This document shows positions 24,030-30,594 of a stretch of 31,278 nucleotides of DNA, one piece after another. The notes under the pieces were generated by a model. It was given only the letters and a program-made list of their open reading frames with translations. It was not told the DNA's origin and ran no database searches. Made by a program: the position numbers and the translations under genes. Source of the DNA: a virus; IMG/VR virus record IMGVR_UViG_3300049855_000129, positions 1 to 31,278 of that record; one strand, 5' to 3'. The stretch's first letter is position 1; the number at the start of each line of letters is the position of its first letter.

Positions 24030-25692
24030 TTTTATCGTTACTCATAAAATTTCTACCACTACTCGAATTGACTGTCCCATTCGCATCACCTTTTGGCTTG
24101 TTATTAACGCCACCACCATTCGCCATCGTACTCGCTTGCATCGGGTCTACTGGCTCAGGTGGAGTATATTTAGGATCAAACGCTATACCTGCGTTCATAA
24201 ATGCCTGTCTCATTTCAGGCGTACTAATCGCTTTCGCTTGCCAATCGGCTACTGTTTGAAGCCTTTCATTAGCTGTCATATTAGTTAAAGCTGACTCAGT
24301 AAGAAGTTTGTAACAAATCTTTTCGTACTCTTCATCTTTCTTACCTGTAATAAATAAATAACTCCATTTTAAATGGGCGGTAATAGCATCACTAACATTG
24401 CTTGAAGTGGATGTTAATATACTATTCTCGTCTGACTTCTCCATTGTAGATTCTGTTGCTGTCTTAACTACTTTAGAAGGCTCGATAATCTTAGCACCCA
24501 AAGCAATCATTTGACCTTCTTTATCTTTCATCAAATCACGAGGAAGGATATTCGGTTGTGCTTGGATAATCTTAGCATCGGCACCAACAGGAAGCGGAAT
24601 ACCACCTACTGCACCCATTTGTATTTTGTTTTTTAGAACATTAACATACCATTGGTCTGTAACTCCGATTACTACTAGTGTCGGTTGACCTACTGTATAA
24701 GAGCTATCTTCGCAATCCGCTGAGTTACGGTAATGTCCGATATTGATTTGTGCAATCGTATCAATCTGCGGATACTGTGGTTCAATTGAATTACTAATGC
24801 CACCCAAACAAGTAAACGGAATCTCGTTTAATCTTTTACCTGCAATCTCAGGATAGATTCTCGCACCTTCTAATACTAGCTCTGTTTCATCATCATTCAT
24901 TTCATATACTTCGATGCAATATTCGTCATTCTCGTCTAGCATAAGCACACGATAGCGTTCTTCTGCCTCTGGTTTAAACTTCATTTCGTCTGCATCATCG
25001 TAACATTCTTTTAATACGATTAGACTATTAACAATCTGACCATTAACTTCTCTAACCTTCCAATTGATAATCTGCTCAGGTTCATAAATAATATTTGTCG
25101 GTCTTAGTTTTCCTTCTTTCACATCTTGCAAACTAGGAACGTATTGAGGGTCGGCTTTCGGAAAATCAGTTAAGATCCCACATCTTGCAAAGCTGATATT
25201 GTTCTTTAAAACTTCTCGACTGAATTGGTCTAAACTGAGTGTCCCATTCATATTTTCGGCTGTCGGTTTTAATATTTCAGGAATATAGCTCTTTGGTTTA
25301 AAGATAAAACATTGACCGATTAATCCTAGAACTGTTTGACACATTACAGGATAAAATACGGCTCTTGTTAGATAAGATAAGTATCTAGCTTCGTTTTCTT
25401 GACTTAAATCTGTAGGATTTGGCTTCGGAAGGTAAGGCGTTCGCCATATATTATAGTATGAATTATTAACATTATTCGCATCGGTATTTGAACGATTGTA
25501 AAAATAATCGCTTGCCTTGATTGCATCTTGACCGTTTAAACAGTCTCTAATACGCTTGTAAACAAGAAACATTCGGAATAACTCAGGACGCACATAACTT
25601 GCGTCATCTTTTTGATCTTGGAAGTTAGAAAAGTTTAACATCCATCCGTTTTGAGCGGTCACACTATAGAAAGGATTTGGTAGGGCGGTCAT
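24016..25692 (-). CDS. Portal protein (DUF4055-like)
   Basis: This 558-residue protein, between the large terminase (1-base gap) and scaffold, has the features of DUF4055 portals: VYKRIRDCLNGQDAIKA, YLSYLTRAVFYPVMCQTVLGLIGQ, FARCGILTDFPK, an EQIINWKVREVNG strand and IEPQYPQIDTIAQINIGHYRNSADCEDSSY. The end is Asn/Pro-rich and flexible (DPMQASTMANGGGVN). Portals form the 12-fold ring at the DNA vertex and nucleate capsid assembly. The operon order of terminase, portal, scaffold and capsid supports it. Confidence 0.92.
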   Translation of the reverse strand: MTALPNPFYSVTAQNGWMLNFSNFQDQKDDASYVRPELFRMFLVYKRIRDCLNGQDAIKASDYFYNRSNTDANNVNNSYYNIWRTPYLPKPNPTDLSQENEARYLSYLTRAVFYPVMCQTVLGLIGQCFIFKPKSYIPEILKPTAENMNGTLSLDQFSREVLKNNISFARCGILTDFPKADPQYVPSLQDVKEGKLRPTNIIYEPEQIINWKVREVNGQIVNSLIVLKECYDDADEMKFKPEAEERYRVLMLDENDEYCIEVYEMNDDETELVLEGARIYPEIAGKRLNEIPFTCLGGISNSIEPQYPQIDTIAQINIGHYRNSADCEDSSYTVGQPTLVVIGVTDQWYVNVLKNKIQMGAVGGIPLPVGADAKIIQAQPNILPRDLMKDKEGQMIALGAKIIEPSKVVKTATESTMEKSDENSILTSTSSNVSDAITAHLKWSYLFITGKKDEEYEKICYKLLTESALTNMTANERLQTVADWQAKAISTPEMRQAFMNAGIAFDPKYTPPEPVDPMQASTMANGGGVNNKPKGDANGTVNSSSGRNFMSNDKKPTA

Positions 25693-25693
25693 T

Positions 25694-27238
25694 TTAATAT
25701 CCGTAGTTAATTGTTAATTTCGTTATACATCTATTCAAACTCTCGGTAACACCATAACGCAAAGCATCGTATAAGTGGTCGTTGCTTGAGGTATCGCAAT
25801 CTTCTTGATTATCTTCGTCTCTAGGAAGATAAGGGATACTTTCTAAGCAATTTACACAATTACGCATGAAGTATAATCCTCGTCCTTCATTCTTTAAAGC
25901 ACATTTTAGCATATCTCGCATAAGATTCAACCCATTGATTCTTGAACCTTTTGATTTGTCGGATGGTGTCCAATAAACTCCACAATCTTCCATTCTCTTC
26001 TTTATTGTTTCTACATCGCTCGTATTAATATTCCCGATTTGGTTATCGGCTGAACCTGGTTGTGGCATACTTTGAATCCAACCCTGTGAAAGCATTGTAT
26101 TTTCTCTAAGGATTATATTTTCAGATATTTCTTTAGGCGATAAACCCAATCCAACATTAGTAGAAATATCTTCTCCTCCGTAATATTCGCTGAATACAAT
26201 CAAACTACCTCTAGGAAATGTAATCTTTGCACCGTTTTCAAAGATAACTTCTTCTCCATTTGCTTCTGCTATCCATACTACCGCAAAAGGGTGGGCATTC
26301 CCAAAATCGAAACATCTTTTGATAAACCAATTTGAAGGAATTTTAAATCTACTAACAATATGAACCTTTGAATCCCATAGGTCGTCAAAAATACCACCAC
26401 TTGAACCATCCCATGAACCCTCTAACCATGCTTTCCTAAGATTTGGATTATTAGAAGTAAGTCTATGAAGTTCTGCAATGTAAGAAGGGTCTAAATATAT
26501 GTTTTCGATATAGGAACCAAAAATAGCTATCTGTGTCTTAGTTATTATTTCTTCTTTTTGTGTCTTTGGATTAAATACTTTTATCTTATTCTCAACTAAT
26601 TCTCCTGCTTTTGCAACATCAATAAATCTTTTTTTTACCCAAAGTCTCCCTGGTCCTGACGGATTGCAAGTCGAAAAAACTTTAAGCGGAATATTTGGAA
26701 GCGGTTTCTTATCGGGTGTGTTAAAATCGCCATTTGCAAGTCTAGGTGTATCTCTTTTTGGAGTAAAAGAAGAGCGGTTAATAGACATCATCATATCATA
26801 TAAATCAGAGGTGGATTGTTTTGTTAATTCATTCCAACCTAAGAAAGGTGCTTCAAATCCATGGAAGTTTTGATAATCAGAAACGTCTTTAACGTGTCTT
26901 AATAATAATTCCTCTCCGCTATCCCAAACGAATTTAACTTCGGCTGTCCCACCTAAAAATCTGCAATCGTTAAATTGAAGAAAGAATCTTTTAGCTTGCG
27001 AAATAATATCATTGAAGTTTTTATAATGCTTATCAAATATTATTCCTTTCCAAAATGACCCGTAACCAATTCCTACGAATTGCCTAAAATACATTAATTG
27101 GGTGGCTGTTTTACCAGGACCCCTAGTTCCAAAATATAATGTATGGTCTGCCCTCGAGTCAATAGCTACTTCTTGACTACTTCCTGTTATGGGCTTAAAT
27201 ACTATATTGTGGTCTAGAGGTTCTAATTGGACACTCAT
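25694..27238 (-). CDS. Terminase large subunit
   Basis: This 514-residue packaging motor has both domains. The ATPase part has Walker A GTRGPGKT (37-44), a Walker B-like APFLGWNE ending in Glu137, and coupling motif STCNPSG (189-195). The nuclease part has FDFG (Asp311), a GSADNQ loop (Asp398), and the final Asp491 in HLYDALRYG, all fitting an RNase H-like nuclease. It cuts concatemeric DNA and pumps it through the portal. Its ATG overlaps the small subunit's stop by 4 bases. Length is normal for the family. Packaging type (cos or pac) cannot be told from sequence alone. Confidence 0.97.
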   Translation of the reverse strand: MSVQLEPLDHNIVFKPITGSSQEVAIDSRADHTLYFGTRGPGKTATQLMYFRQFVGIGYGSFWKGIIFDKHYKNFNDIISQAKRFFLQFNDCRFLGGTAEVKFVWDSGEELLLRHVKDVSDYQNFHGFEAPFLGWNELTKQSTSDLYDMMMSINRSSFTPKRDTPRLANGDFNTPDKKPLPNIPLKVFSTCNPSGPGRLWVKKRFIDVAKAGELVENKIKVFNPKTQKEEIITKTQIAIFGSYIENIYLDPSYIAELHRLTSNNPNLRKAWLEGSWDGSSGGIFDDLWDSKVHIVSRFKIPSNWFIKRCFDFGNAHPFAVVWIAEANGEEVIFENGAKITFPRGSLIVFSEYYGGEDISTNVGLGLSPKEISENIILRENTMLSQGWIQSMPQPGSADNQIGNINTSDVETIKKRMEDCGVYWTPSDKSKGSRINGLNLMRDMLKCALKNEGRGLYFMRNCVNCLESIPYLPRDEDNQEDCDTSSNDHLYDALRYGVTESLNRCITKLTINYGY

Positions 27239-27825
27239 TCTTGTTTAATCTCAATCGCCCTACTATCAACCTTGCCTTCCGATAATCTTTCCTGTTGCTT
27301 CCTAGCATTCTCCGCCCATTCAGCATCAGACAAGGCTCTAGGAACAACCATAATCTTATTATTATTCACCGTAATATTATTGCTAGCAGATTTATCAAAT
27401 CCCTTTATCTTATCAATCTGACTCAAAGCAAGCACCTGATCTTTAGCATTCTCCGATTGCTGATAAATCTCTAAATACCTCTCGCATTGTGCCTCAACCG
27501 ATATTTCTTTATCATCCCTTATCGGCTTTGCGCCAATCTCGGACAGCCTAGCAAGAACAACCTCGTCACTAGTCCAACTAGTCGTGGCAATAATCCGCCA
27601 CCTAGCTTCTTTTGGATCGGTAAAAACTCTCGCACTGCATTCGCTTGGATCTGTCGGATCTTTATAAAGTTCATCGGCAAAGGCTCGCTTCTTTTCGATT
27701 ACCCATGCTTCTAACTGCTTTTTCTTTTCTCGTTCTTTTGCGTAATATCCGAATGGCTTGTCGTCAACTTGCTCGGGAAGCTGAACTGGATCGGAAGTCT
27801 GAACTGGCTGTTCTGGCTCGCTCAT
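27235..27825 (-). CDS. Terminase small subunit
   Basis: This 196-residue protein starts with a Pro/Glu-rich tail (SEPEQPVQTSDPVQLPEQVDD). A helical DNA-binding-like part follows (KKKQLEAWVIEKKRAFADELYKD, VFTDPKEARWRIIATTSWTSDEVVLARLSEIGA), then an oligomerisation-type section (QVLALSQIDKIKGFDKSASNNITVNNNKI) that recalls 'ALE..GKI.G.f' small terminases. Its position directly before the large subunit with a 4-base overlap is the standard arrangement. In the family it recognises the packaging site and regulates the large subunit. Confidence 0.8.
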   Translation of the reverse strand: MSEPEQPVQTSDPVQLPEQVDDKPFGYYAKEREKKKQLEAWVIEKKRAFADELYKDPTDPSECSARVFTDPKEARWRIIATTSWTSDEVVLARLSEIGAKPIRDDKEISVEAQCERYLEIYQQSENAKDQVLALSQIDKIKGFDKSASNNITVNNNKIMVVPRALSDAEWAENARKQQERLSEGKVDSRAIEIKQE

Positions 27826-27965
27826 TTCTTCCTATCCTTCTTAACCTCTAAATCTAACTTCTTATGATACTCTTGATATACTTCTCGCTCTTTCAACCAC
27901 TGCTTAATATACCTAGCTATCTGTTCATCACTTGCAGGACGCTTAATAGGATTTATCGCACCCAT
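27822..27965 (-). CDS. 47-aa basic helical protein upstream of small terminase
   Basis: This small ORF (ATG at 27965) encodes MGAIN, KRPASDEQIARYIKQWLKER and a Lys-rich end (KKLDLEVKKDRKK). It overlaps the upstream 39-aa gene by 13 bases and its TGA shares bases with the small terminase ATG (ATGA), implying translational coupling. No family is recognised. The pattern suggests one or two helices, perhaps a partner of the terminase or a nucleic-acid binder. It is too small to be sure. Confidence 0.5.
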   Translation of the reverse strand: MGAINPIKRPASDEQIARYIKQWLKEREVYQEYHKKLDLEVKKDRKK

Positions 27966-28072
27966 TTACGCTTCTTCCTAATAACGCTTAGTGTAGCAAT
28001 AACTCCACATAGACACCCAAATAACAATCCGATTAACATTCCGAATGAAAATCCGATACAAAGATTCAACAT
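27953..28072 (-). CDS. 39-aa single-pass membrane protein
   Basis: This small ORF (ATG at 28072) follows GGGGAG by 7 bases, a good ribosome site. It encodes a Gly-rich hydrophobic stretch (about residues 4-30, FSFGMLIGLLFGCLCGVIA) followed by a basic tail (RKKRKWVR). That pattern is typical of a small inner-membrane protein with its C-terminus in the cytoplasm. It may be a holin-like or signalling peptide, and no family is recognised. It overlaps the next gene by 13 bases. Confidence 0.6.
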   Translation of the reverse strand: MLNLCIGFSFGMLIGLLFGCLCGVIATLSVIRKKRKWVR

Positions 28073-28088
28073 TAAAACTCCCCTCTAA

Positions 28089-28334
28089 TTAGTCCATCCA
28101 CTTGTTTATATCTCTCCGATAACAAGCAAGCGCAAAATCCCTAGCTTTCTTAAAATCCATTGGTCTATTACCTGCTTTGTAATCATACCACTTTCCATAT
28201 TTAACTACTTGAACGCTGATAATCCCACGACTGATTTTCATCGGCATAGTCCACTTTTCTGGAATCTGCTCTGGCTTGTTAGGCGCAGGTAAGAAATCAT
28301 TCGGGTCTTGAAACACTTCCTTCTCATTATCCAC
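28089..28334 (-). CDS. 81-aa hypothetical protein
   Basis: This small protein has an acidic start (DNEKEVFQDPNDFLPAPNKPE), a middle beta segment (WTMPMKISRGIISVQVVKYGKWYDYKAG) and an aromatic-basic end (FALACYRRDINKWMD). It starts within the end of the nuclease gene (8-base overlap), so translation is probably coupled. No family is recognised. Its place in the packaging block would allow a role with the nuclease or terminase, but this is not shown. Confidence 0.6.
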   Translation of the reverse strand: MDNEKEVFQDPNDFLPAPNKPEQIPEKWTMPMKISRGIISVQVVKYGKWYDYKAGNRPMDFKKARDFALACYRRDINKWMD

Positions 28335-28932
28335 GCTGATTCACTCCGATACTTAAATAATCAACCAACACATTTCGACACTCAATCCAATTATAACAAA
28401 CACAATGCTTATACCCCTGCTCAATCAGGAAGTTTTGCCACTCGATTTGTTCAGGTTTTAATCCACCTAGCTTCTTAGAACGCTCTGATTCTTTCTTCAT
28501 CTCAATCCGCAAGCCTTTATATATTCCTCGGCTAACATCCAATCCCAAATCAGGATAACCCTTTTTCGCCCCTTGGCTTCGCATCTTCAGCCCTGCCACT
28601 GCATTTGACTGGTTTAAAGGAATCGCATAAATCCATTTAAGCAAAATCTCATTAGGAGTAACTCGATAAGAAAGTCCGCTAAATCTAGCGTAACCTTCTT
28701 CTGTATAACTTCTAGGGTCGTTCCCTATATCAATTCCAAATCTACTAACAACACTACACCACTGAATTACCGCACACTGATTTACAAATTCACTACCACA
28801 CAGGTCAACACTAAACGGATTCATACTACTAGACTTCGGCTTATCCTGCTCGGCAAACTCAGCATCAAGGACACTCTCGCTCTCGCTCTCGCTATGACTC
28901 TCACTCTGACTAGATCCTCGGATAACCTGCAT
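28327..28932 (-). CDS. VRR-NUC (PD-(D/E)xK) nuclease of the packaging block
   Basis: This 201-residue protein has an N-terminal Ser-Glu-rich low-complexity stretch (about 7-20, SSQSESHSESESES) that is probably disordered. The C-terminal half carries the nuclease core: GYPD (125-128), RIEMK (E144-x-K146) and KPEQIEWQNFL (Gln162). This matches the VRR-NUC fold's PD...ExK and Q motifs. Phage enzymes of this family can process branched DNA and occur near terminase or replication genes. It lies a few genes upstream of terminase and overlaps the following gene by 8 bases. Its role, for instance concatemer processing or packaging, is inferred from context. Confidence 0.82.
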   Translation of the reverse strand: MQVIRGSSQSESHSESESESVLDAEFAEQDKPKSSSMNPFSVDLCGSEFVNQCAVIQWCSVVSRFGIDIGNDPRSYTEEGYARFSGLSYRVTPNEILLKWIYAIPLNQSNAVAGLKMRSQGAKKGYPDLGLDVSRGIYKGLRIEMKKESERSKKLGGLKPEQIEWQNFLIEQGYKHCVCYNWIECRNVLVDYLSIGVNQRG

Positions 28933-28933
28933 C

Positions 28934-29389
28934 CTAATTCCCCTCGTTCGGATACAAACCGCTTACACTTCGCCCATTAGCATCAACAACTAGCGACTTC
29001 TTCCCTCTCGCCTTCCTCTGCAAATCATCGCAAACCTCGTTCAGATACTTCAGCGTACTATGCAACCTTGCGTTCTCGTCTCCCTGCGCTCGGATAACCG
29101 CATTTCCCTTAACTAGCTCTGATTCTAATCTCTTACACTCCGCAACCATCTTCCCCCAATTGATAACCACCTGCCTAGCACGAGACTCATAATCCTCTAT
29201 CACCACCATGCACTGCTTGTTCGCACTAACAGCATTCGTATATAGGACACGCAATTGATCGGCATTCAAATCGGATAAGGGAATCTCGGATTCTGGATCG
29301 GACGGAACTGGCAACTCGGACTGACTTGGAAACAACGGAACTACTCGGTTAGACTCGGATTGCTCGGACGGCAACTCACTTGACTGCAT
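28934..29389 (-). CDS. Ser-Glu-rich coiled-coil protein, first gene of packaging operon
   Basis: This is a 151-residue protein with a Ser/Glu/Pro-rich head (about 1-40: SSELPSEQSESN, PSQSELPVPSDPESEIP). A helical section follows (DLNADQLRVLYTNAVSANKQCMVVIEDYESRARQ, then RLESELVKGNAVIRAQGDENARLHSTLKYLNE, in parts) and a basic end (RKARGKKSLVV). GGGGAG precedes the ATG by 5 bases. No family is recognised. It is the first protein gene after the attenuator-like leader, so the leader would control this and the packaging genes together. Confidence 0.65.
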   Translation of the reverse strand: MQSSELPSEQSESNRVVPLFPSQSELPVPSDPESEIPLSDLNADQLRVLYTNAVSANKQCMVVIEDYESRARQVVINWGKMVAECKRLESELVKGNAVIRAQGDENARLHSTLKYLNEVCDDLQRKARGKKSLVVDANGRSVSGLYPNEGN

Positions 29390-29412
29390 AAGAACTCCCC
29401 AAAGAACTTTTT

Positions 29413-29459
29413 ATAAAAAAATCTCAGGAATTCTGCTTAGATGGCAGACCCTTGAGATT
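29413..29459 (-). terminator. Rho-independent terminator in the packaging-operon leader
   Basis: On the minus strand AATCTCA pairs with TGAGATT (7 bp), then GG with CC past an A bulge, and an inner TCTGC/GCAGA stem closes a 7-base loop. A tract of seven T residues follows. It lies between the tRNA and the first protein gene. The inner stem's 5' part (TCTGCCATCTA) can pair instead with an upstream segment, so termination may be conditional. Confidence 0.85.
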
Positions 29460-29526
29460 TTATCGGTCTTTCCCGACTGCCACCTACCAGCGTATTTCTA
29501 CGCCTTCGCGCCCTCTGCGAATGTAG
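29438..29526 (-). ncRNA. Attenuator-like structured leader RNA with competing helices
   Basis: The minus-strand RNA between the tRNA and terminator has a hairpin with a GAAA tetraloop (GCGTA/TACGC, 29490-29503) and a small TCGG/CCGA hairpin (29463-29476). TAGGTGGCAG (29486-29477) can form a 10-bp helix, one G-U pair included, with CTGCCATCTA (29447-29438). That second segment forms part of the terminator's inner stem and loop, so the two structures exclude each other, as in attenuators, riboswitches and put-like antiterminators. No known riboswitch class is recognised. The competition is visible in sequence, and its function is inference. Confidence 0.6.
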
Positions 29527-29597
29527 TAGCCTAAAATGGAATCGAACCATTGACTTAGCTTTATGAGAGCTACGAGATACCACTTCTCTATCAGGCG
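29527..29597 (-). tRNA. tRNA with CAT anticodon (Met or Ile2 type)
   Basis: All arms are present: acceptor CGCCTGA against TTAGGCT (six pairs, one G-U, with a C-U mismatch at position 1-72), D-arm GAGA/TCTC with GG in the loop, anticodon arm TAGCT/AGCTA with loop CTCATAA, T-arm AATGG/CCATT with loop TTCGATT, 4-base variable loop and A73. CCA is not encoded. The CAT anticodon gives Met, or Ile if lysidine-modified. The unpaired 1-72 position recalls initiator tRNAs, but the usual three G-C pairs at the anticodon stem are missing. It starts just after a strong promoter. Confidence 0.92.
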
Positions 29598-29608
29598 GTA
29601 AAAGACTC

Positions 29609-29636
29609 ATTTTACACTCGATTTGCCTGTTGTCAA
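29609..29636 (-). promoter_or_regulatory. Strong sigma70-type promoter of the leftward operon/tRNA
   Basis: On the minus strand TTGACA (29636-29631, perfect -35) is followed by 16 bases and TAAAAT (29614-29609, near-perfect -10). The predicted start of RNA at about 29602 lies only about 5 bases before the tRNA's first base. It would drive the tRNA and, if the attenuator is passed, the packaging and structural genes. Confidence 0.85.
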
Positions 29637-29746
29637 TAGTTCGTAAAAATCGGTGGTGAATTTAACGGGCGTATCACACACTCTCTCTCTTGCGCGGGGG
29701 TGGTGGTAGGTACTTGCCTAACTACAATAGCAAGCAAGACAAGCGA

Positions 29747-29799
29747 CTACCTACCTACATACCTACATACATACCTAGCTACTACTACTACTACTACTA
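29747..29799. repeat. Microsatellite: CTAC/CATA units and (CTA)7
   Basis: Units of CTAC and ACATAC run into seven perfect CTA triplets (29779-29799). The stretch has no coding logic. Nearby GGTAGGTA (from 29704) is the complement of TACCTACC here, so a foldback is possible. Copy number may vary between isolates. Confidence 0.8.
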
Positions 29800-29976
29800 A
29801 CAATACATACTCGACTATATACTCGATAATCATATATCGTTATAATTGTATCTTATGCCGATATCTATATAACCTGTTGATACATAAGCACTTACAAAAT
29901 AGTCATTACGACAATCTTGCAATCTACTATACATATATATAGCTCGTATCGTTCTATTGTCACTATGACATAACAG

Positions 29977-30018
29977 CGGACTCTCTATACAACCTAACGG
30001 ACAATCCATACAACCTAT
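29977..30018. repeat. Two tandem 21-bp direct repeats
   Basis: Both units have CGGAC, five variable bases, then ATACAACCTA and one more base. 17 of 21 positions match. The 21-bp period is two DNA turns, so a protein could bind both on one face, as at operators or iterons. Confidence 0.75.
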
Positions 30019-30130
30019 GGTTGAGTCGTGCTGGATGTAAAAATAGGCGGTAAAAAATAAACATTAAGAAAAAAGCGTATAAAAAGACAGTACCTAGCCC
30101 TCGTTATATCATGATAAACCCTTAATATAG

Positions 30131-30155
30131 CCTTAAGATACAAGCAAGATATAAG
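30131..30155. repeat. 25-bp direct repeat, copy 1
   Basis: CCTTAAGATA-CA-AGCAAGATATAAG is repeated at 30356-30379 with one base change and one base missing, 225 bases apart. CCTTA and TAAGG at the ends of this copy are also an inverted pair. Confidence 0.75.
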
Positions 30156-30355
30156 GAAATAGTTTACAGTTTGAATACTTTCGCACAGTATGAATTAAGA
30201 CGCAAGAAAAAAGCTATAAACCATTGATAATAAAGGATTTAACTCTCTTATATATTAATATATAAATATATCTTGTATGCTTTAAAGTATTTGTTGTAAA
30301 CAAATTTATCATTTAGTAAATTTTACTCTCTTTTTACAGGTTTACCCCCCCCTAC

Positions 30356-30379
30356 CCTTAAGATATAGCAAGATATAAG
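30356..30379. repeat. 25-bp direct repeat, copy 2 (24 bp)
   Basis: CCTTAAGATA-T-AGCAAGATATAAG, the second copy of the 30131 repeat, lies directly after a run of eight C bases (30345-30352) and TACC. Confidence 0.75.
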
Positions 30380-30429
30380 CTATTAAAACAAATATATAGT
30401 GGTATTTGTATATAACAGGCATGTTTATA

Positions 30430-30482
30430 AGTTTACTGTTAGTCAAAAGGCTATCGTTGTTTAGTTTACTATTAGTCAAAAG
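30430..30482. repeat. Two 20-bp direct repeats upstream of the rightward promoter
   Basis: AGTTTACTGTTAGTCAAAAG (30430-30449) and AGTTTACTATTAGTCAAAAG (30463-30482) differ at one base and are 33 bp apart, about three DNA turns. A shorter relative, AGTTTACAGTTTG, is at about 30161. They end 28 bases before the -35 of the promoter at 30511, a position that suits regulator binding. Confidence 0.8.
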
Positions 30483-30510
30483 AAATATGATAAATAATCA
30501 ATAATAATTG

Positions 30511-30539
30511 TTGAAATTTTAGTAGTTGTATGATATACT
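30511..30539 (+). promoter_or_regulatory. Rightward promoter with extended -10
   Basis: TTGAAA (30511-30516), 17 bases, and TATACT (30534-30539) preceded by TGA (extended -10, TGN). RNA would start near 30546, about 50 bases before the lipoprotein gene. The 20-bp direct repeats lie just upstream. Confidence 0.82.
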
Positions 30540-30594
30540 ATAGCTATAAGAGTTAAGGAAGTTTGAAGGTGAAAATTTTTGAAAGGGTGAGATT

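Larger units (their letters stand above)
29640..30594. other. Non-coding, repeat-rich region between divergent gene blocks
   Basis: About 950 bases carry no convincing gene. The reading frames within it are short or built from simple repeats (for example 29700-29942 plus, mostly Thr/Tyr). It holds a G5 run, microsatellites (29747-29799), a 21-bp tandem repeat (29977-30018), a split 25-bp direct repeat (30131 and 30356), a C8 tract (30345-30352), a 20-bp direct repeat pair (30430 and 30463) and the promoter for the rightward genes. It is strongly AT-rich after about 29800. Regulatory region, origin or partition-like site are all possible. Confidence 0.6.

Noticed and set aside
29413-29526. Leader as a T-box riboswitch
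   Set aside because: AGGTGGCAG is only superficially like the T-box AGGGTGGNACCGCG. The specifier stem is not visible, and T-boxes are mostly found in Gram-positives.
29413-29597. tRNA plus structured RNA as a tmRNA or group I intron
   Set aside because: The tRNA cloverleaf is complete and uninterrupted, no tag-peptide frame is visible, and group I core sequences are not found.
29527-29597. Initiator tRNA because position 1-72 is unpaired
   Set aside because: The three consecutive G-C pairs of the anticodon stem typical of initiators are absent and the mismatch is C-U rather than C-A.
29700-29942. 80-aa reading frame on the plus strand (Thr/Tyr-rich)
   Set aside because: It is built from microsatellite DNA (CTA and CTAC repeats), has no ribosome site and shows no protein-like composition.
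29747-30482. CRISPR array
   Set aside because: The repeats occur in pairs of different families, with no regular repeat-spacer order and no cas genes.
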